Shown: positions 36,901 to 48,339, counted from the first letter of the stretch. The stretch: 64,000 bases of DNA from Acestrorhynchus altus (GCA_034509495.1 CM067508.1:25174152-25238151), one strand, 5' to 3'. Notes: generated by a model from the sequence alone, not told the origin. Translations and numbers: made by a program.

Positions 36901-38599
36901 TGGTTGTTTTCAACCATTATAACATGACACTGTGAACTAATGTTAACTTGTTGGCCAACAGACTCAGATTATTAATAGTTATTGTTAGCAACAGAGCTTA
37001 CTAGCTATAAAAGCTGAAAATTAACAAGAAATCCTATAAAACCATGAAACCATAATCATGCTTTTTATCTACACTGGCCTTTTTATCAGAACTATTTTTA
37101 TGACAAGCCGAATGTGTTACGAACACAGTTGAACTTAGCTAGCTGTCTAGATTTATATTTGCTAATTTTGTCACCAATGGTCAACTGTAAGAACTTAAAG
37201 ATGCACTACTTCAACATTGTTTCCATGTTTCAAAGTGAATGGGGTCTGTACTGACCTGAAGAATGAGTGACATTAACAGGTAAAGATATTTCCATAATCT
37301 GAAAAATTTTAACCAAGGGAAATCATCCAAATCCATGCAAATGTGAGTTTTACAGTTCATTACAACAATGTCAAACACATTAGCTTAAGCCTAATGCTGA
37401 TACACACTACTCTATGAAGATTCAACGTAACTGAAGAACTGAACTGATATATAAAAGTCGTAAAAATCAGTTGAGACGTGCAAACCTTACTGTGTTTTTA
37501 ACCAGAAAGTGAGCAAATGTTATATTTGTTGTATATGTTTACAGGCCTGTCTTGCCTGGACCAGTATGGTGGACACCTTAATGTATCACAGCAACTTGGC
37601 CAATATGGCATCAAGGGATATATGTCTATGTTATAAAGTGATGATTGTGGAAATACAGGTTTTGTCATGATGATAAAGGTTGATGGATGATATAACAATG
37701 ATGAAGGTAATACATTAACAGATCATGGTCAAACCATGCAGAGTGGGTGGGTTTTTTCATTTTAGATGACAGAAATCAAGACAGCAGAGCCTATTCCTGA
37801 TTGACACCTTGGTTGAGCAGCTCTAAAGATGTTTGTGGTGAACTTTTCATTCTTGAATGACTTTCAGTTTCCTGTTGCTGTTCATCTCTGGAGCCAACTC
37901 ACTGCTTCAGTATTAATAACAGGCGCAGAAAGTCAATATGCTGTCTCTAAGAGTGGACAGCTCTGCAGGAAAGAACTCTTATGCTAAGGCAACACAGCTT
38001 TTCACTGTTGATGTTTCCAGAATATAAAAGTAATAGTTCACTGAAAAGCAAGAAAGCACAACTAAGCAGGCCAGAGAACAGTCAACAGAACATATATACT
38101 GTATATTTGAACAGTCAATTGGATAATATTTAATATTTCAGTGCTTCTATCCAAAATCTAGACTTTATAACGTTAAAAACAATAAAGAATGCTTAGATGG
38201 GAGATTTTAAGGCCCAAATTAGTAGCAGTATTTATATAATATGAAAATAACACTAAGAGGTAGCAAGATGATGCCTATATGTTCTCTAAAACTCTACGGC
38301 TTTAAGGAAAAGCTCAGTGATACAACATTAAACTTTAAACTGGAGGGAACCAGTCAGTGATTAACTGAGAAGCTTGTTTTTAACCCTGCAGTTACTATAA
38401 AATAATGGTATCTTCTGGGTATCTGCTGGTAGCTGTGAGACTCAATTAAATTGTCCCTGGAGTTTAAAGGGATGAGTTTAGGTTATTCCGATGGTTAGAC
38501 TGGTATTTGCAGATTTCTCTTACCTTTTCTCCTGGGATACGTTGCACTGATGGAATTGCAGTAAAACAGAGAGATGATGATGATCTTCCAGGATAACAT
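33901..38599 (-). CDS. fam180a: FAM180A-like secreted protein (3 exons)
   Basis: Exons on the minus strand: 38599-38524 (25 codons plus one base), 34565-34468, 34227-33901. All junctions are GT-AG in phase and the sum is 501 nt, 166 residues, against 173 in human FAM180A (from memory). Exon 1 begins MLSWKIIIISLFYCNSISA, a signal peptide close in layout to the human MHWKMLLLLLLYYN start. Exon 2 gives GLFPMALRVKR (26-36) then LVNPIFQNSI; RVKR fits a furin-type processing site. Exon 3 holds DKELASLR (77-84), ILPKTLPEVRRL (96-107) and the best-kept block REDFERSVLTLVYTA (120-134), ending DAWAESFLSLYKAIKQDL. The molecular function of FAM180 proteins is not established; the sequence supports secretion. 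Intron 1 is 3.96 kb. The gene converges on the transporter gene. Confidence 0.88.
35540..36090. repeat. Diverged direct repeat pair in fam180a intron 1
   Basis: About 35,549-35,640 and 36,001-36,085 share GATCAAATGTTCCTTCAGA, then CATTCAGTCTT and ACAATGG-TCTG in the same order and orientation. Function and origin are unknown. Confidence 0.5.
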
Positions 38600-38838
38600 G
38601 ATTGTTGGAATCCAGTTTTTTTTCCTTATCCTCTTCAGTGTTACTCTCCTACAGTCACAGAAAAGACACTACACACTGTGTCTCGCACATCACTGCTCCA
38701 TCTGTGCTCCTGATCTTTCTTGCTCTCCTTTTTTCTTGCTCCTAGACACTCTTCCCCCCCTCCCCCTAGACTCAAGTCTTAACTTTGCTTTCTCATCTGG
38801 AAGTGGTCAGAATGTAAATGTAAAGGTATAGGAAGGTG

Positions 38839-38840
<2 letters not shown>

Positions 38841-38885
<45 letters not shown>
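38841..38885. repeat. (CT)n microsatellite
   Basis: Uninterrupted CT tract about 240 bp upstream of the fam180a start codon. Confidence 0.97.
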
Positions 38886-38890
<5 letters not shown>

Positions 38891-38989
38891 TCTGACCTAA
38901 AACATAGTTAGATTTTAAAACAAGCCAAGCTTAATGTAGATAAACAAAATTAAAGAAATGAGACACTTGGTTGCACTGAAATATTCAAT

Positions 38990-39420
38990 AAATGAAATAT
39001 ATGAAATGATCAAATATTACATATCTGTGAGTGGCAAAAGTATGTGTACTTTTGCTTTCAGTGTTGGTTTGACCTCCTTGTGCAGCAATAACTACAACTT
39101 AACATTACTATACATTCTATACATAGAATGTGTTTCATGCATAAGGATGACAACCCAAAGCACACAAGTTGTTCTACCAACGAATGTTTAAAGAAGAATA
39201 TAGTTTTGCAAAGGCAAGAGATTGAGTGACCTTAAGCCAAAAGAAATGTTGAGGAAGGACCAGAAGCAAGCAGTTCATGAGAGTAACCCCCCTCTGGAGC
39301 TCATTATTTGTTAACATCATCCAAGACAATTTGCAGGACTAATCAACAGTTACCAAAGTTATTGCTGATCCAAGAAAACTGTTGATATTTGAATTGAGCA
39401 AGACCACAACCACCCCTTAT
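38990..39420. mobile_element. Rearranged Tc1 remnant
   Basis: Contains GTGGCAAAAGTATGTG with CTTTTGCTTTCAGTGT and, further on, GGATGACAACCCAAAGCACA (the DNDPKH region of a Tc1 transposase) and an AAAGAAATGTTGAGGAAGG stretch. The order suggests an internally deleted Tc1 copy with no long frame left. Ends are approximate. Confidence 0.5.
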
Positions 39421-39450
39421 CTTCAGAAGTGAGAAGCTCCACCCCACAAG

Positions 39451-40200
39451 TCAAGGTCAAGGTCAAGGTCAAGGCTTTTTATTGTCATTACATCTGAGTA
39501 CAGGTACCGAGTACAGGTGTGTTGAGGAGTCTGACTGCCTGGTGGATGAAGCTGTTTCAGAGTCTGGTGGTGGAGGCTCTGATGCTCCGGTATCTTCTGC
39601 CAGACGGCATAAGAACGAAGAGACTGTGAGAGGGGTGGGTTAGGTCTTCCACAATGCTGGTGGCTTTGCGGATGCAGCGAGAGATGTAGATGTCGCTGAT
39701 GGAGGGGAGAGGAACTCCAATGATCTTCTCGGCTGTCCTCACTATCCGCTGTAGGGTCTTGCGATCCGTGATGGTGCAGTTCCCAAACCCGACGGTAATG
39801 CAGGTGCTCAAGAGGCTCTCTATAGTCCCTCTGTAGAACATGGTGAGGATGGGTGGTGGAAAGTGTGCTCTCCTCAGTCTCCGCAGGAAGTAGAGGCGCT
39901 GCTGGGCTTTCTTTGTTATGGAGCTGGTGTTGTGGGACCAGGTGAGGTTCTCTGCTATGTGAACACAGAGGAACTTTGTGTTTCTCACAATCTCCACTGC
40001 AGAGCCGTTGATGTTTAGCGGGTGGTGGTTACCTGGTGTTCTCCTGAAATCGACAACCATCTCTTTGGTTTTGTGAACGTTTAGAGATAGGTTGTTGGTT
40101 CTGCACCAGTCTGTTAGCCACTGCACCTCCTCTCTCTATGCTGACTCATCGTTCTTGCTGATGAGGCCAACAACAGTTGTGTCATCAGCAAACTTGATGT
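39451..40200 (-). mobile_element. 5'-truncated LINE, reverse transcriptase 3' part
   Basis: The minus strand encodes, from 40,200, the motif C core FADDTTVVGLIS (YADD box), an in-frame TAG at 40,138-40,136, then 189 codons to a TGA at 39,557: WLTDWC, LNVHKTKEMVVDFRR, KFLCVHIAENLTWS, KKAQQRLYFLRRLRRA, YRGTIESLLSTC and MPSGRRYRSIRASTTRL. After that TGA the same frame continues NSFIHQAVRLLNT, so the TGA is likely a mutated codon. The 3' end is AATAAA followed by a (CCTTGA)n run at 39,474-39,451, as in L2/CR1/Rex-type elements. It is a dead-on-arrival insertion with the upstream RT domain and endonuclease missing. Confidence 0.9.
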
Positions 40201-40584
40201 TCAAACTTGAAGTTCATCCATGCACCTTGCCAAGGTGATGACACTGGCTTTCAGACCAAAAGAAATATGACGGAACCCACAGCGTTTCCTGGCCAAAGGT
40301 AAGTTAGCCCCAATAAGGGGATAATGTATACTTTACAGACACTTTTACAAAAATAAAGATACAGCTTGCTAGTTGTCCGACCTGAGGAATAGTTTAGTCT
40401 ATGTACTTAGCTAACTAGGTACCACTATCATTACAACGACTAACTTCAGCCAAAACAGGAAACAGCAGAGTCAGCAAGTGTAACGTTTCTAGCTAATTAA
40501 AAATATTTTCTACCTTAAGCGAACACAAAGGACCATGTCCAAAAACATTTCTGTTTGATGGTTTTTTTGTAAAGTGAATTAAAC

Positions 40585-40775
40585 TACTGAATTAAAGTGA
40601 CTGATGAGAGGAGCTTCTGTCTGCATTGATTCTACTGAATTACAGCAACTGACAAGAGGAGCTTCTGTTTATGACGATTCTACTGAATTACAGCAACTGA
40701 CAAGAGGAGCTTCTGTTTACACTGATTACTACTGAATTACAGCGACTGATGAGAGAAGCTCCTGTTTACACAAAA
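40585..40775. repeat. 48-bp minisatellite, 4 units
   Basis: Units beginning TACTGAATTACAGCAACTGA start at 40,585, 40,633, 40,681 and 40,730, so the spacing is 48, 48 and 49 bases. Each contains GAGAGGAGCTTCTGTTT-like text. Confidence 0.93.
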
Positions 40776-40894
40776 GACTGATATTTATTAATGCCCTAAA
40801 ATGTAAACAGGGGCCATTTTGGTTACAGCCTAAGAGTGTGAGTGAGAAAAAGAGACACAGAATGTTAGAGTGAAAGAGGGCAAGATGGTTTGAA

Positions 40895-41050
40895 GGGAGA
40901 CAGACAGACAGTAAGGGAAAGAGACAATAACAACACTGTGAGAGAGACAGACAGACAGACAGCAAGGAAAAGAGAGAATAACAACACTGTGAGAGAGACA
41001 GACAGACAGCAAGGGAAAGAGAGAATAACAACACTGTGAGTGAGACAGAC
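40895..41050. repeat. Purine-rich tandem repeat (about 47-51 bp), 3 units
   Basis: Three units of (CAGA)n, CAAGGGAAAGAGAGAATAAC and AACACTGTGAGAGA. The AACACTGTG word recurs at spacings of 51 and 47. Pseudo-ORFs on the minus strand come from this repeat. Confidence 0.9.
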
Positions 41051-41741
41051 AGATGTCTGAGAGAGAGAAAGAGAGATTATTTCTTTACATTTGTTATGAT
41101 CAGGGGTTTTTAATCATGTAGCATAACTGGAATGCTGTGAATGCTGTCCCACTCTTTATCAGATATGCTGGAAGTAGCAGAACTGGTAGAAGTCAGAGGC
41201 ACGTGGGAGAAGTCTGCAATGGCTCAGAGGACATTCTGTCTGTAATGCTCTGGCTGCACTCTTTTCGGCTCTGGTTTGAGTTAGTGGTTTTCTTTTTGCA
41301 AATGGTCAAAACAGTCCTTGATTGTTCTCTCATCCAGGCTCACAGTCAGAAGATCTCACAATGGAAATAAATAAGGATGACACATAAACACCAGTAAGAG
41401 TCAACAGGACCTGCGGGTATTATTATTGTTGCAAGTTTTTCATAAACACTTTCAGAGACTTTAACTGTTCTTGATGATTCATGTCTGAAAAAAGCACTGT
41501 GTGTGCACCCTTCTCTTAGCTGACATGTCATCGGCTACCACTAGATGGCAGATTTTGATAAGAAGTGCCAAATAGCCTTTAAAACAATATAATAAAATAT
41601 TAAATAAGAATTTAAAAGGAAACAGTTTTCAATGTATTAAAATAAAATGGAACAATATAACAAAGATCTATTTCAGATCTATTAATTAAAGTGTAATTAT
41701 AGGAAAACCTTGAAAGAGTAAAGCATCTAAATCCACTGGTC

Positions 41742-43163
41742 CAGAGGTTCTTAACCTTTCTCACTGTGCGACCCCCTTTTAGGCTCCAGTAAATTTCGCG
41801 ACCCCCCTACCCCCGGGAAAAAACCGTATCAATAACTCGTAAAATATTACTTTTCATCATATTTTCTCACTTTCTTTGTTTTTTTTTTTTTTCTGTTCTG
41901 ATGTTCCTCTAGTGCAGAGGTCGGCAACCTTTAACACCCAAAGAGCCGTTTGGATCCAGTTCGCTCGAAAAATAAAACACCGGGAGCCGCAAATAATTTA
42001 ATCTAAAATGAAGATAACACAGTATATATTGCATTTTCTGACCTTTACACTTTGTATAAACAACCATAGTGTGTTTGAAACCCAATAAAGTTAGATATTA
42101 TTTATTTAATGAAGGCTTTTTAAACATTTTGAATTCTTCAAAAAAGCAACCCTGGTTAATGAGACTTCCGCTCCTGAAGCTCTGCACAGAGCGGCTGCAG
42201 ATCAGGGCTGTATGAAGACACTTTCACCTTTGCAGGACTGTAAGCTGTCCTGTTTTTTTTTTTTTTTAACGTAGTTTATGGTGGAGAATAGCTGCTCACA
42301 CATACAGTATACATGGATCAGAAGTTCGACAGGACTTCAAATGCATTTGTCTTCATGTTCATGTAGGTGTCTGGGATGACATTCCATGTTTCAAACACGA
42401 GTTTGTCCTGGAAGGTTCTCAATATCACTCCATTTTTGATTCTGAACAAGAGATTCTTGAAGATCTTCAAGATCCTCTGTAGAGCGTTTGAATTCGGACA
42501 CCCACGTGCCTTTGTCAGCTCTGTCAGTCAGATCCAGATCCAGCTCCGGCTTCAGATTCGGATCCGGATCCAGATCAGGTTGATTTACACCTGCCGGGTT
42601 TTGGCGGTAAACCGGCGTGTGACGCTTATTTTGAGCGACGGAAAAATAATAATTAATAATTGTGATCTATAATTTTAGATCACAATAATCTTCCAATTTA
42701 CAATGAAAATGGAAAAAATCGCAACAAAAAATCTTTCAATTAAATACTTATAATGTGTTTTCCTGAGCCACGCGGAGCCGCGGTATAAGGATGAAAGGGT
42801 TGCGGAGCGTTTTGCGTCCCCACTTCCAATTCGACCTCCTTAAAAACGCTCCATTTTAATCCAGCCTGGATGACGTGCCGAGCCACAATGTGCATGAACC
42901 CGAATCAAGATTCAGATCGAAGAGTCGAGCAGAACGGTGAGTGAGTCAGTTTGATTCAGTGAAAAAAAAAAACCTTCTAAAAATGCTCTACTTTAAGCAA
43001 CAGTGGGTGCGACAAGCCACGTCCTTCATGCGAGACACTCCGTCAAGACTGAGAACGATACAGTGTGAAAAAGTTTAGCGCTTAAATCTGATTCATCGCA
43101 CATTTAGCTGATAAAACGTCTTAATTAGTGTCACATTCGCGACCCCCAGGTTAAGAACCCCTG
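41742..43163. mobile_element. hAT element with perfect 8-bp target duplication
   Basis: The left end CAGAGGTTCTTAACCTTTCT is mirrored by the right end AGGTTAAGAACCCCTG, and CACTGGTC flanks it directly on both sides (41,734-41,741 and 43,164-43,171). The 1422 bp hold no intact transposase, so this copy is non-autonomous. Terminal CAG...CTG and an 8-bp duplication place it in the hAT superfamily. It contains a second, nested element. Confidence 0.92.
41915..42805. mobile_element. Nested hAT-type element inside the larger hAT
   Basis: It begins CAGAGGTCGGCAACCTTTAA followed by AAAGAGCCGTTTGG, a different and well-known hAT terminus. Near 42,770-42,800 GAGCCACGCGGAGCCGCGG resembles the opposite sub-terminal part. 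The expected right end and the duplication of CTCTAGTG were not found, so the right boundary is uncertain. A short palindrome (ATTGTGATCT...AGATCACAAT, 42,659-42,686) lies within. A 101-codon frame at 42,367-42,672 has no transposase motif I can name. Confidence 0.65.
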
Positions 43164-43289
43164 CACTGGTCTAAATATCTTAAAGGTCTTCAGTTGATGC
43201 TTACCTTACTTTAATTAGATTTATTGATGACGTTACATGAAGTAGATAATATCTTCCAGTAAACAAAACATAAAACATCTCATCCCAAA

Positions 43290-43440
43290 ACTAAACCCTA
43301 CCCCTATTAATAATCCCAGTCTTAACCTACATCTAAACCTAATCCTAAACCTTATCCTGCACCTAATGTTAACCTACACTCAAAGCCCAGGCCAGAACCT
43401 AATTGTAACCATCATCCTATCACCTACCACTGATCTCAAC
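43290..43440 (-). repeat. Degenerate CCTAAC-type array
   Basis: Irregular CCTAA, CTTAACC and AACCTA units on the plus strand, the complement of the GGTTAG arrays elsewhere in the window. It starts 120 bp after the hAT target duplication. Confidence 0.6.
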
Positions 43441-44035
43441 CTAATCCAGATTAACTTCAGTTGCAGTCTGTTCATACAGCAGGTCTATAATGACATGAGA
43501 TTGTTTGTATTAGACCTGTTGATGATCAGTGATTTCTCAGGTTGAAGGATATGTGCATGATTTTGGAAAACAACTGTTGAACGACTGTTGATATTGAATT
43601 CAACCTTCAGAAGCTCCACCCCGTAAATTTATGAACGCGCATATGCAGAGGGTTGACACTTGGCTTGTGGATCTCATGCATGAACACAGTGTCCAAACAC
43701 ATCATCGAAAACGCAGCATCCAACGTAGTAAAAACTTGCAAGAGTTATTTGTTTACTCTTTGTACAAAATTTGAGGGACTGGTGAGGGGACTGTAGTTCT
43801 GTAGCTGTTAGCTAAGATAGTAAGAAAGGTAACTATTAGTGACCTCGGCCCACATAGCTAGCTTCCTACCCCTGGAATTGTATTTCTTCCTTCGTGTAAT
43901 CGTCTTTGATCTACCCTGGTTCGCCCTGACCCAACATGACTCATCCTGAAATATCCTGACAAACATTGCTCTGCCCAAATTTGCCCTGATCTATCCAGGA
44001 TACTTTGTTATGCTCCTTTCACCCTGATGTTAAGT

Positions 44036-44130
44036 GGTCAGGAACCCACAGGACCATCACAGAGCAGGTATTATTTAGGTGGTGGATCTCCAACATGCTC
44101 CTATATGATAAGCTGATAAAATAGACAGAA
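44036..44130. mobile_element. Fragment of a non-autonomous DNA transposon
   Basis: GTGGTCAGGAACCCACAGG, CACAGAGCAGGTATTATTTA and GGTGGTGGATC match in order the inner part of the same teleost repeat seen near 11,280-11,335 (there partly inverted). No ends are visible. Confidence 0.5.
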
Positions 44131-45185
44131 ACATAAAGATGGTGTTAGGATTATGGCTGATTGCTGTATACCATTTACTAACTCTAATCATGAAACAGTC
44201 TGCAATGGTTTTAACGTTGCACTAGGTGTCCTCAGTTTGCTATGAAACATCTCCAACTCAGAAAAAGTGGATTTAAAGTATTTGTGTATTCAGAACATTT
44301 TGAAGAGGCTTTTTTTTTGACAAAAAAAGAAATGCAAATATGGTCCCAGGAAATTATTTAAAAGACATCTGCAGCATTCAGCTGCAACATCAGATTTAGG
44401 GGGAGGTGAACTCATATCTGAATGTGCACCTGTTACATATCTGATAAATGGTTCAGATTGCTGTTGAATGAGTCTCCATGGCCTAGAAGTGACGTAGAGA
44501 CGTATTAGACCATATGGAAAACTGATTGCTCTATTGGTCCCTACCTGACCTGTTATTTTAGAAGAAGTCATTGTGCATTCCTGAGGACATTCCCTGTACA
44601 ATTGTTCACCTCAAGAGGAGACCAAGTTAGACTGTGAAACATGTCTTGCAGCTGAAGGGAGGAGAGGAGTAAGCAATGGAAAATGGCGGTGGGTCTCCTT
44701 GCCATGTTTTATATATTGCTTATGTAAATCCTTGAATGCCAAGTTCAAGAATCTATAAAGTTTAAGAAAATATAGTGCTACTATTATTTTCTTAAATTTT
44801 ATAGAGCTTATAACAGAATAAATTACCATATTTTGCTCCAGATGTTCTGTAGATGGAAAGCAGAAGGATTTGTGCATGTGAAGGCATTACTGCACCTCAC
44901 AGTTAGTCAAAACAGCAATATCACTTTCGCTCCTCAGCTCTACCATGGGAAATTTTCTAGGACAGAGTTTACAAAAATATCCCTCTATTTCTGTTTCATT
45001 CATTTTTCCAAGATCATGGCTGTTAGAACTTTTAAATGAGATACACTGCAAGCTGTAAATATAGAAATCTAGAACATACGCCGAATAACTGTAACCAGTG
45101 CTTTAATTGTAATATTAAACTAATCTGGTTGCAGATAAATAGGATAAACAAGACTTGGAACTGATAATGTCACCATATCTGAATA
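44131..45185. other. Intergenic, nothing reliable
   Basis: Short frames on both strands without recognisable domains. A plus-strand start MADCCIPFTNSNHETVCNGFN at about 44,151 is broken and unassigned. Confidence 0.35.
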
Positions 45186-45189
45186 GAGG

Positions 45190-45310
45190 GGCATAAATCT
45201 CCCGAGCATTGAGCTGTGGAACAGTGGAACCTTGTTCTCTGAATGATCGTGCTTCTTTCAGTACTTTTGGGATGAGTGGGGGAGTTGTGGATAAGGTGTG
45301 TTGGGACAGT
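45190..45310 (+). repeat. Partial copy of the dispersed palindromic repeat family
   Basis: TTGAGCTGTGGAACAGTGGA, TTGTTCTCTGAATGATCGTG and TTTTGGGATGAGTGGGGG parallel the 57.33-57.40 kb copy. Confidence 0.55.
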
Positions 45311-45754
45311 ACAGTAGTGACGGTTATTCCAGTTAAACTCTTTTAATAATACTGTTGATGAAGGGCAGATTCCTTCAAAGTTTTGTGCTTTTCCGGATCT
45401 AGCACACGTGTCGCACCTGCTACAACGTGTTCATGTAGATCTAGACAACAGTTACAACATTCCACTCGCTCACTCACTCACTCAGCCACTCACTACAAAG
45501 AGGCATTATTAGTTCTCTAAACTAGTAATTGGGCCAGTTTCATTCAGCTTCACAGGTGGCACTGCTTCATGTGCCTCTTTGAAGCAGCCCTGAACTCCTG
45601 TCCAACATTCATTTCCTGTGGCAGCACTAAGGGATGGCTTGTTACTCACAAAATGAAATTATAAACAATAATGTCAAAAACTAACTAGAATATATTGCTT
45701 GTTAATATATTATATTATATTATATATTATATATTATATTATATTATATTTGGA

Positions 45755-46300
45755 GTAATATTAATAGTAGTATAAGTAGTAATAGTAGGATCTGTAGAAG
45801 TAAATGTACTATTAGAAGTGGCAGAAGTAAGAATATCATTAATAATAGTAGTAGTAGTAGTAGATATAGTAGTATGAATAGTAGTAGTTATAGTAGTACT
45901 AGTAGGAGTATTAGTATTAACAGTGGTAGTAGTAGATAGTGGAAACAGTAGTAAAATTAGAACTAGAACTACAAAAAATAAGACTAGTAGTATAATAAGT
46001 AGAAGTAGTAGTAGTAGTAGCAGCAGCAGCAAAGGTAATAGTAGTAGCAGAAGTAATATTAGTATATTAAGTAGAAGCAGTACTAGTAATAGTAGTAGTA
46101 GTATTAGCAGCAGCAGTACTAGTAGTATGAATAGTAGGAGTAATATGAGTAGGAGTAATAATAGCAGTAATGCTAGTAGTAGTAATAGCATGTAGAGTAG
46201 TAGTAGCAATAGCAGCACTAATAATAGCAGTAGTAGTATGAACAATAGTATTAATAGTAGTAGTAGTAGTAGTAGTAGTAACAGTAGTTATAATATTATC
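45755..46300. repeat. Long imperfect (AGT)n trinucleotide tract
   Basis: About 540 bp of AGT/AGC/AAT triplets with many point changes, preceded by a TATAT run at 45,700-45,750. The 168-codon Leu/Thr-rich frame on the minus strand and the Ser/Arg-rich 90-codon frame on the plus strand are translations of the repeat, not genes. Confidence 0.93.
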
Positions 46301-46319
46301 AGGAATCCAGTAGATTAAT

Positions 46320-48235
46320 GAAATGAATTAAAATAAAATAAAAGCCTTACATTAAATTGGGTCAGTGTAACAGCTTTGTAACAACTGGCTAGAAAATGAT
46401 TTAGGTTAAAATAATACTTCCAATGTTTAACAAGTTTATTTTTAACCCATTTTTAGAGTGTATTTGAATAGCATTTCATCAATGACATTACGTCCTTGTT
46501 TTCTATAGAATGATACCAATTGTTATATACACAACCTTTCAGTATATTTAATAAGCATCTGAATTAGATTTACTTCTACAATATAAACAACATGATGATG
46601 TTACAGACCTTTAGCTTACCATCTGTTTCTTGGCAGGTGGGAACCAGTAATTCAGAAAGCTATTGGAAAAAAAATTGATGAGCCAAGGAATACAGGACAA
46701 GCCCACGGTCACTTTCTGTTCTACACAGTGTTTGCATTAATGTTAGATTTATTTTGCAAATTGTTTAACAGGATTGGTCCATCAGAGCTCAGTACTTACA
46801 TAACAGATCCGTTGCAGTAAATATTCTGTGACTATGAAATAACTTTTTATGGCCTTTTTTTATTTAGGCTTTCCATTTACCATGTTCCATTAAATGTGAA
46901 GGCTAGTATTATTGGCTAATCAAAGAAAAAGTATTACTGACATAATGGTTCTGCTGTTTTTTGTTTAAACTCTCTGCTAATTTCACAGAGCAGTCAGTTG
47001 GAGAACACACATGACCTCAAAGCTGCATTTTTGTACAGCCTTCATCCTGCTGAGTATACACTTCTTGGCACCTGCATATCAGTTTCCACAGAGAACAGGA
47101 ATCTTGTGGAGGCCATATGCCGTTATCTCTCTATCCTCAGTCTTCATTCTGATTTCCCTCCATTGACCTAAATCATTTAACAAGATTCTGTCAATCTGAC
47201 TGGAGATATTGACTATTCTTGACGCGTATTGCTAACCGTGGCCAGCAACCCAACAACCATCTGTTCCTCATATAGATGGTGGTCACTGTAATCACTGATA
47301 TGAAAAAAGTAGAAAACCCAAATAGTGCCGTGAAAAAACTTGAGCTTCTTGGACAAACAGTATTCACAGCATCCAGCAAGTTCTGAAAATAGTAGCAGTG
47401 GAAATAAGCTTCGGATCTCTCATTAAAAACAATTATGTTGACAAATGACTTGTTTTTTCCATTCCCTGTGTTACTAAGGGCTATAATTGCTCTAAGACCC
47501 AAAAACACAAATGATGATAATGATTAGCTGACAATGAGGTTTGGGTAACTATTAAGTTGACATTTGTTGGTGATATATGTGATGCTTAGAAAGCTTCCTC
47601 GTTTTAAATAGCAGAACGTAGACATTAGGGAGGGGAAAACAATGACCCATCCACACTCAAGGACAAAGCACACCCTTGTTGTTTTCCCATCATTTTGTGA
47701 AGAAACAAATGTTCAGAGCCAGCATGTTATGGAAGAGTGGGAAAAGGCAGTACCCGATAAAACTTTAAACTGGGAGCTGAGCTTGAAATATGTCATTTTA
47801 CATGTAATAAATCACATGTTTCACAACATTTTAATGATGCACTAGTATATCTAACACTTGACATTTGTAAACCGACGTGTAAAGGGAAAGGACAGTTACC
47901 AGATGTTTCAGTTTCATCTTCACTAACATCACAGAGGCTATCAAGGTGTTTCAGTACCAAGTTTGAAAACATTACCTCAAATATGTATTGAATTACACAG
48001 TTTCCTTGGTCTCCTGAAAACCTACTAAAGTGTGCCCACAAAGATGTGCAACATTTGTGTAAACATCTGTCACATGTTTCACATATTTCATACATTCACA
48101 AAGAGCTCTTATCATAAGCCAGCCTGCCGTGTACTTGAAGAATAACAGAACACAGTATTGCCACCGCTGGATCTTATAAAAGTTGGAATATATAGACATA
48201 AAATCACGAAACTGTAAGAATTTCACATTGTACTG
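46320..48235. other. Intergenic, no gene recognised
   Basis: A 105-codon minus-strand frame at 47,508-47,191 is the longest. It has hydrophobic stretches but no family features and no flanking exons. Confidence 0.35.
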
Positions 48236-48239
48236 TGCT

Positions 48240-48335
48240 TATGGTTTGATTAAGAGTTGGAGGAAAGTTTCGGTTAAGTTTAGGTCATGATTATTATTAA
48301 AGTTAGGGTTTAGCTCAAAGTGTGGGTTCAGGTAA
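48240..48335 (+). repeat. Short GGTTAG-like degenerate array
   Basis: GTTAAGTTTAGG, TTAGGGTTTAG and GGTTCAGGTAATG units, a weak member of the telomere-like array set. Confidence 0.4.
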
Positions 48336-48339
48336 TGAA

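Noticed and set aside
38574..38831. 85-codon plus-strand frame with a signal-peptide-like start
   Set aside because: It lies opposite fam180a exon 1 and its hydrophobic run comes from pyrimidine-rich DNA; the minus-strand exon fits a family, this does not.
44151..44345. Possible THAP-domain start (MADCCIPF...)
   Set aside because: The cysteine and histidine pattern is incomplete and the frame breaks after about 30 residues.
45739..46245. 168-codon Leu-rich frame that looks like a membrane protein
   Set aside because: It is the translation of an AGT trinucleotide tract; all its features come from the repeat.
47191..47508. 105-codon minus-strand frame with hydrophobic segments
   Set aside because: No conserved motif, no flanking exons and a composition typical of AT-rich chance frames.
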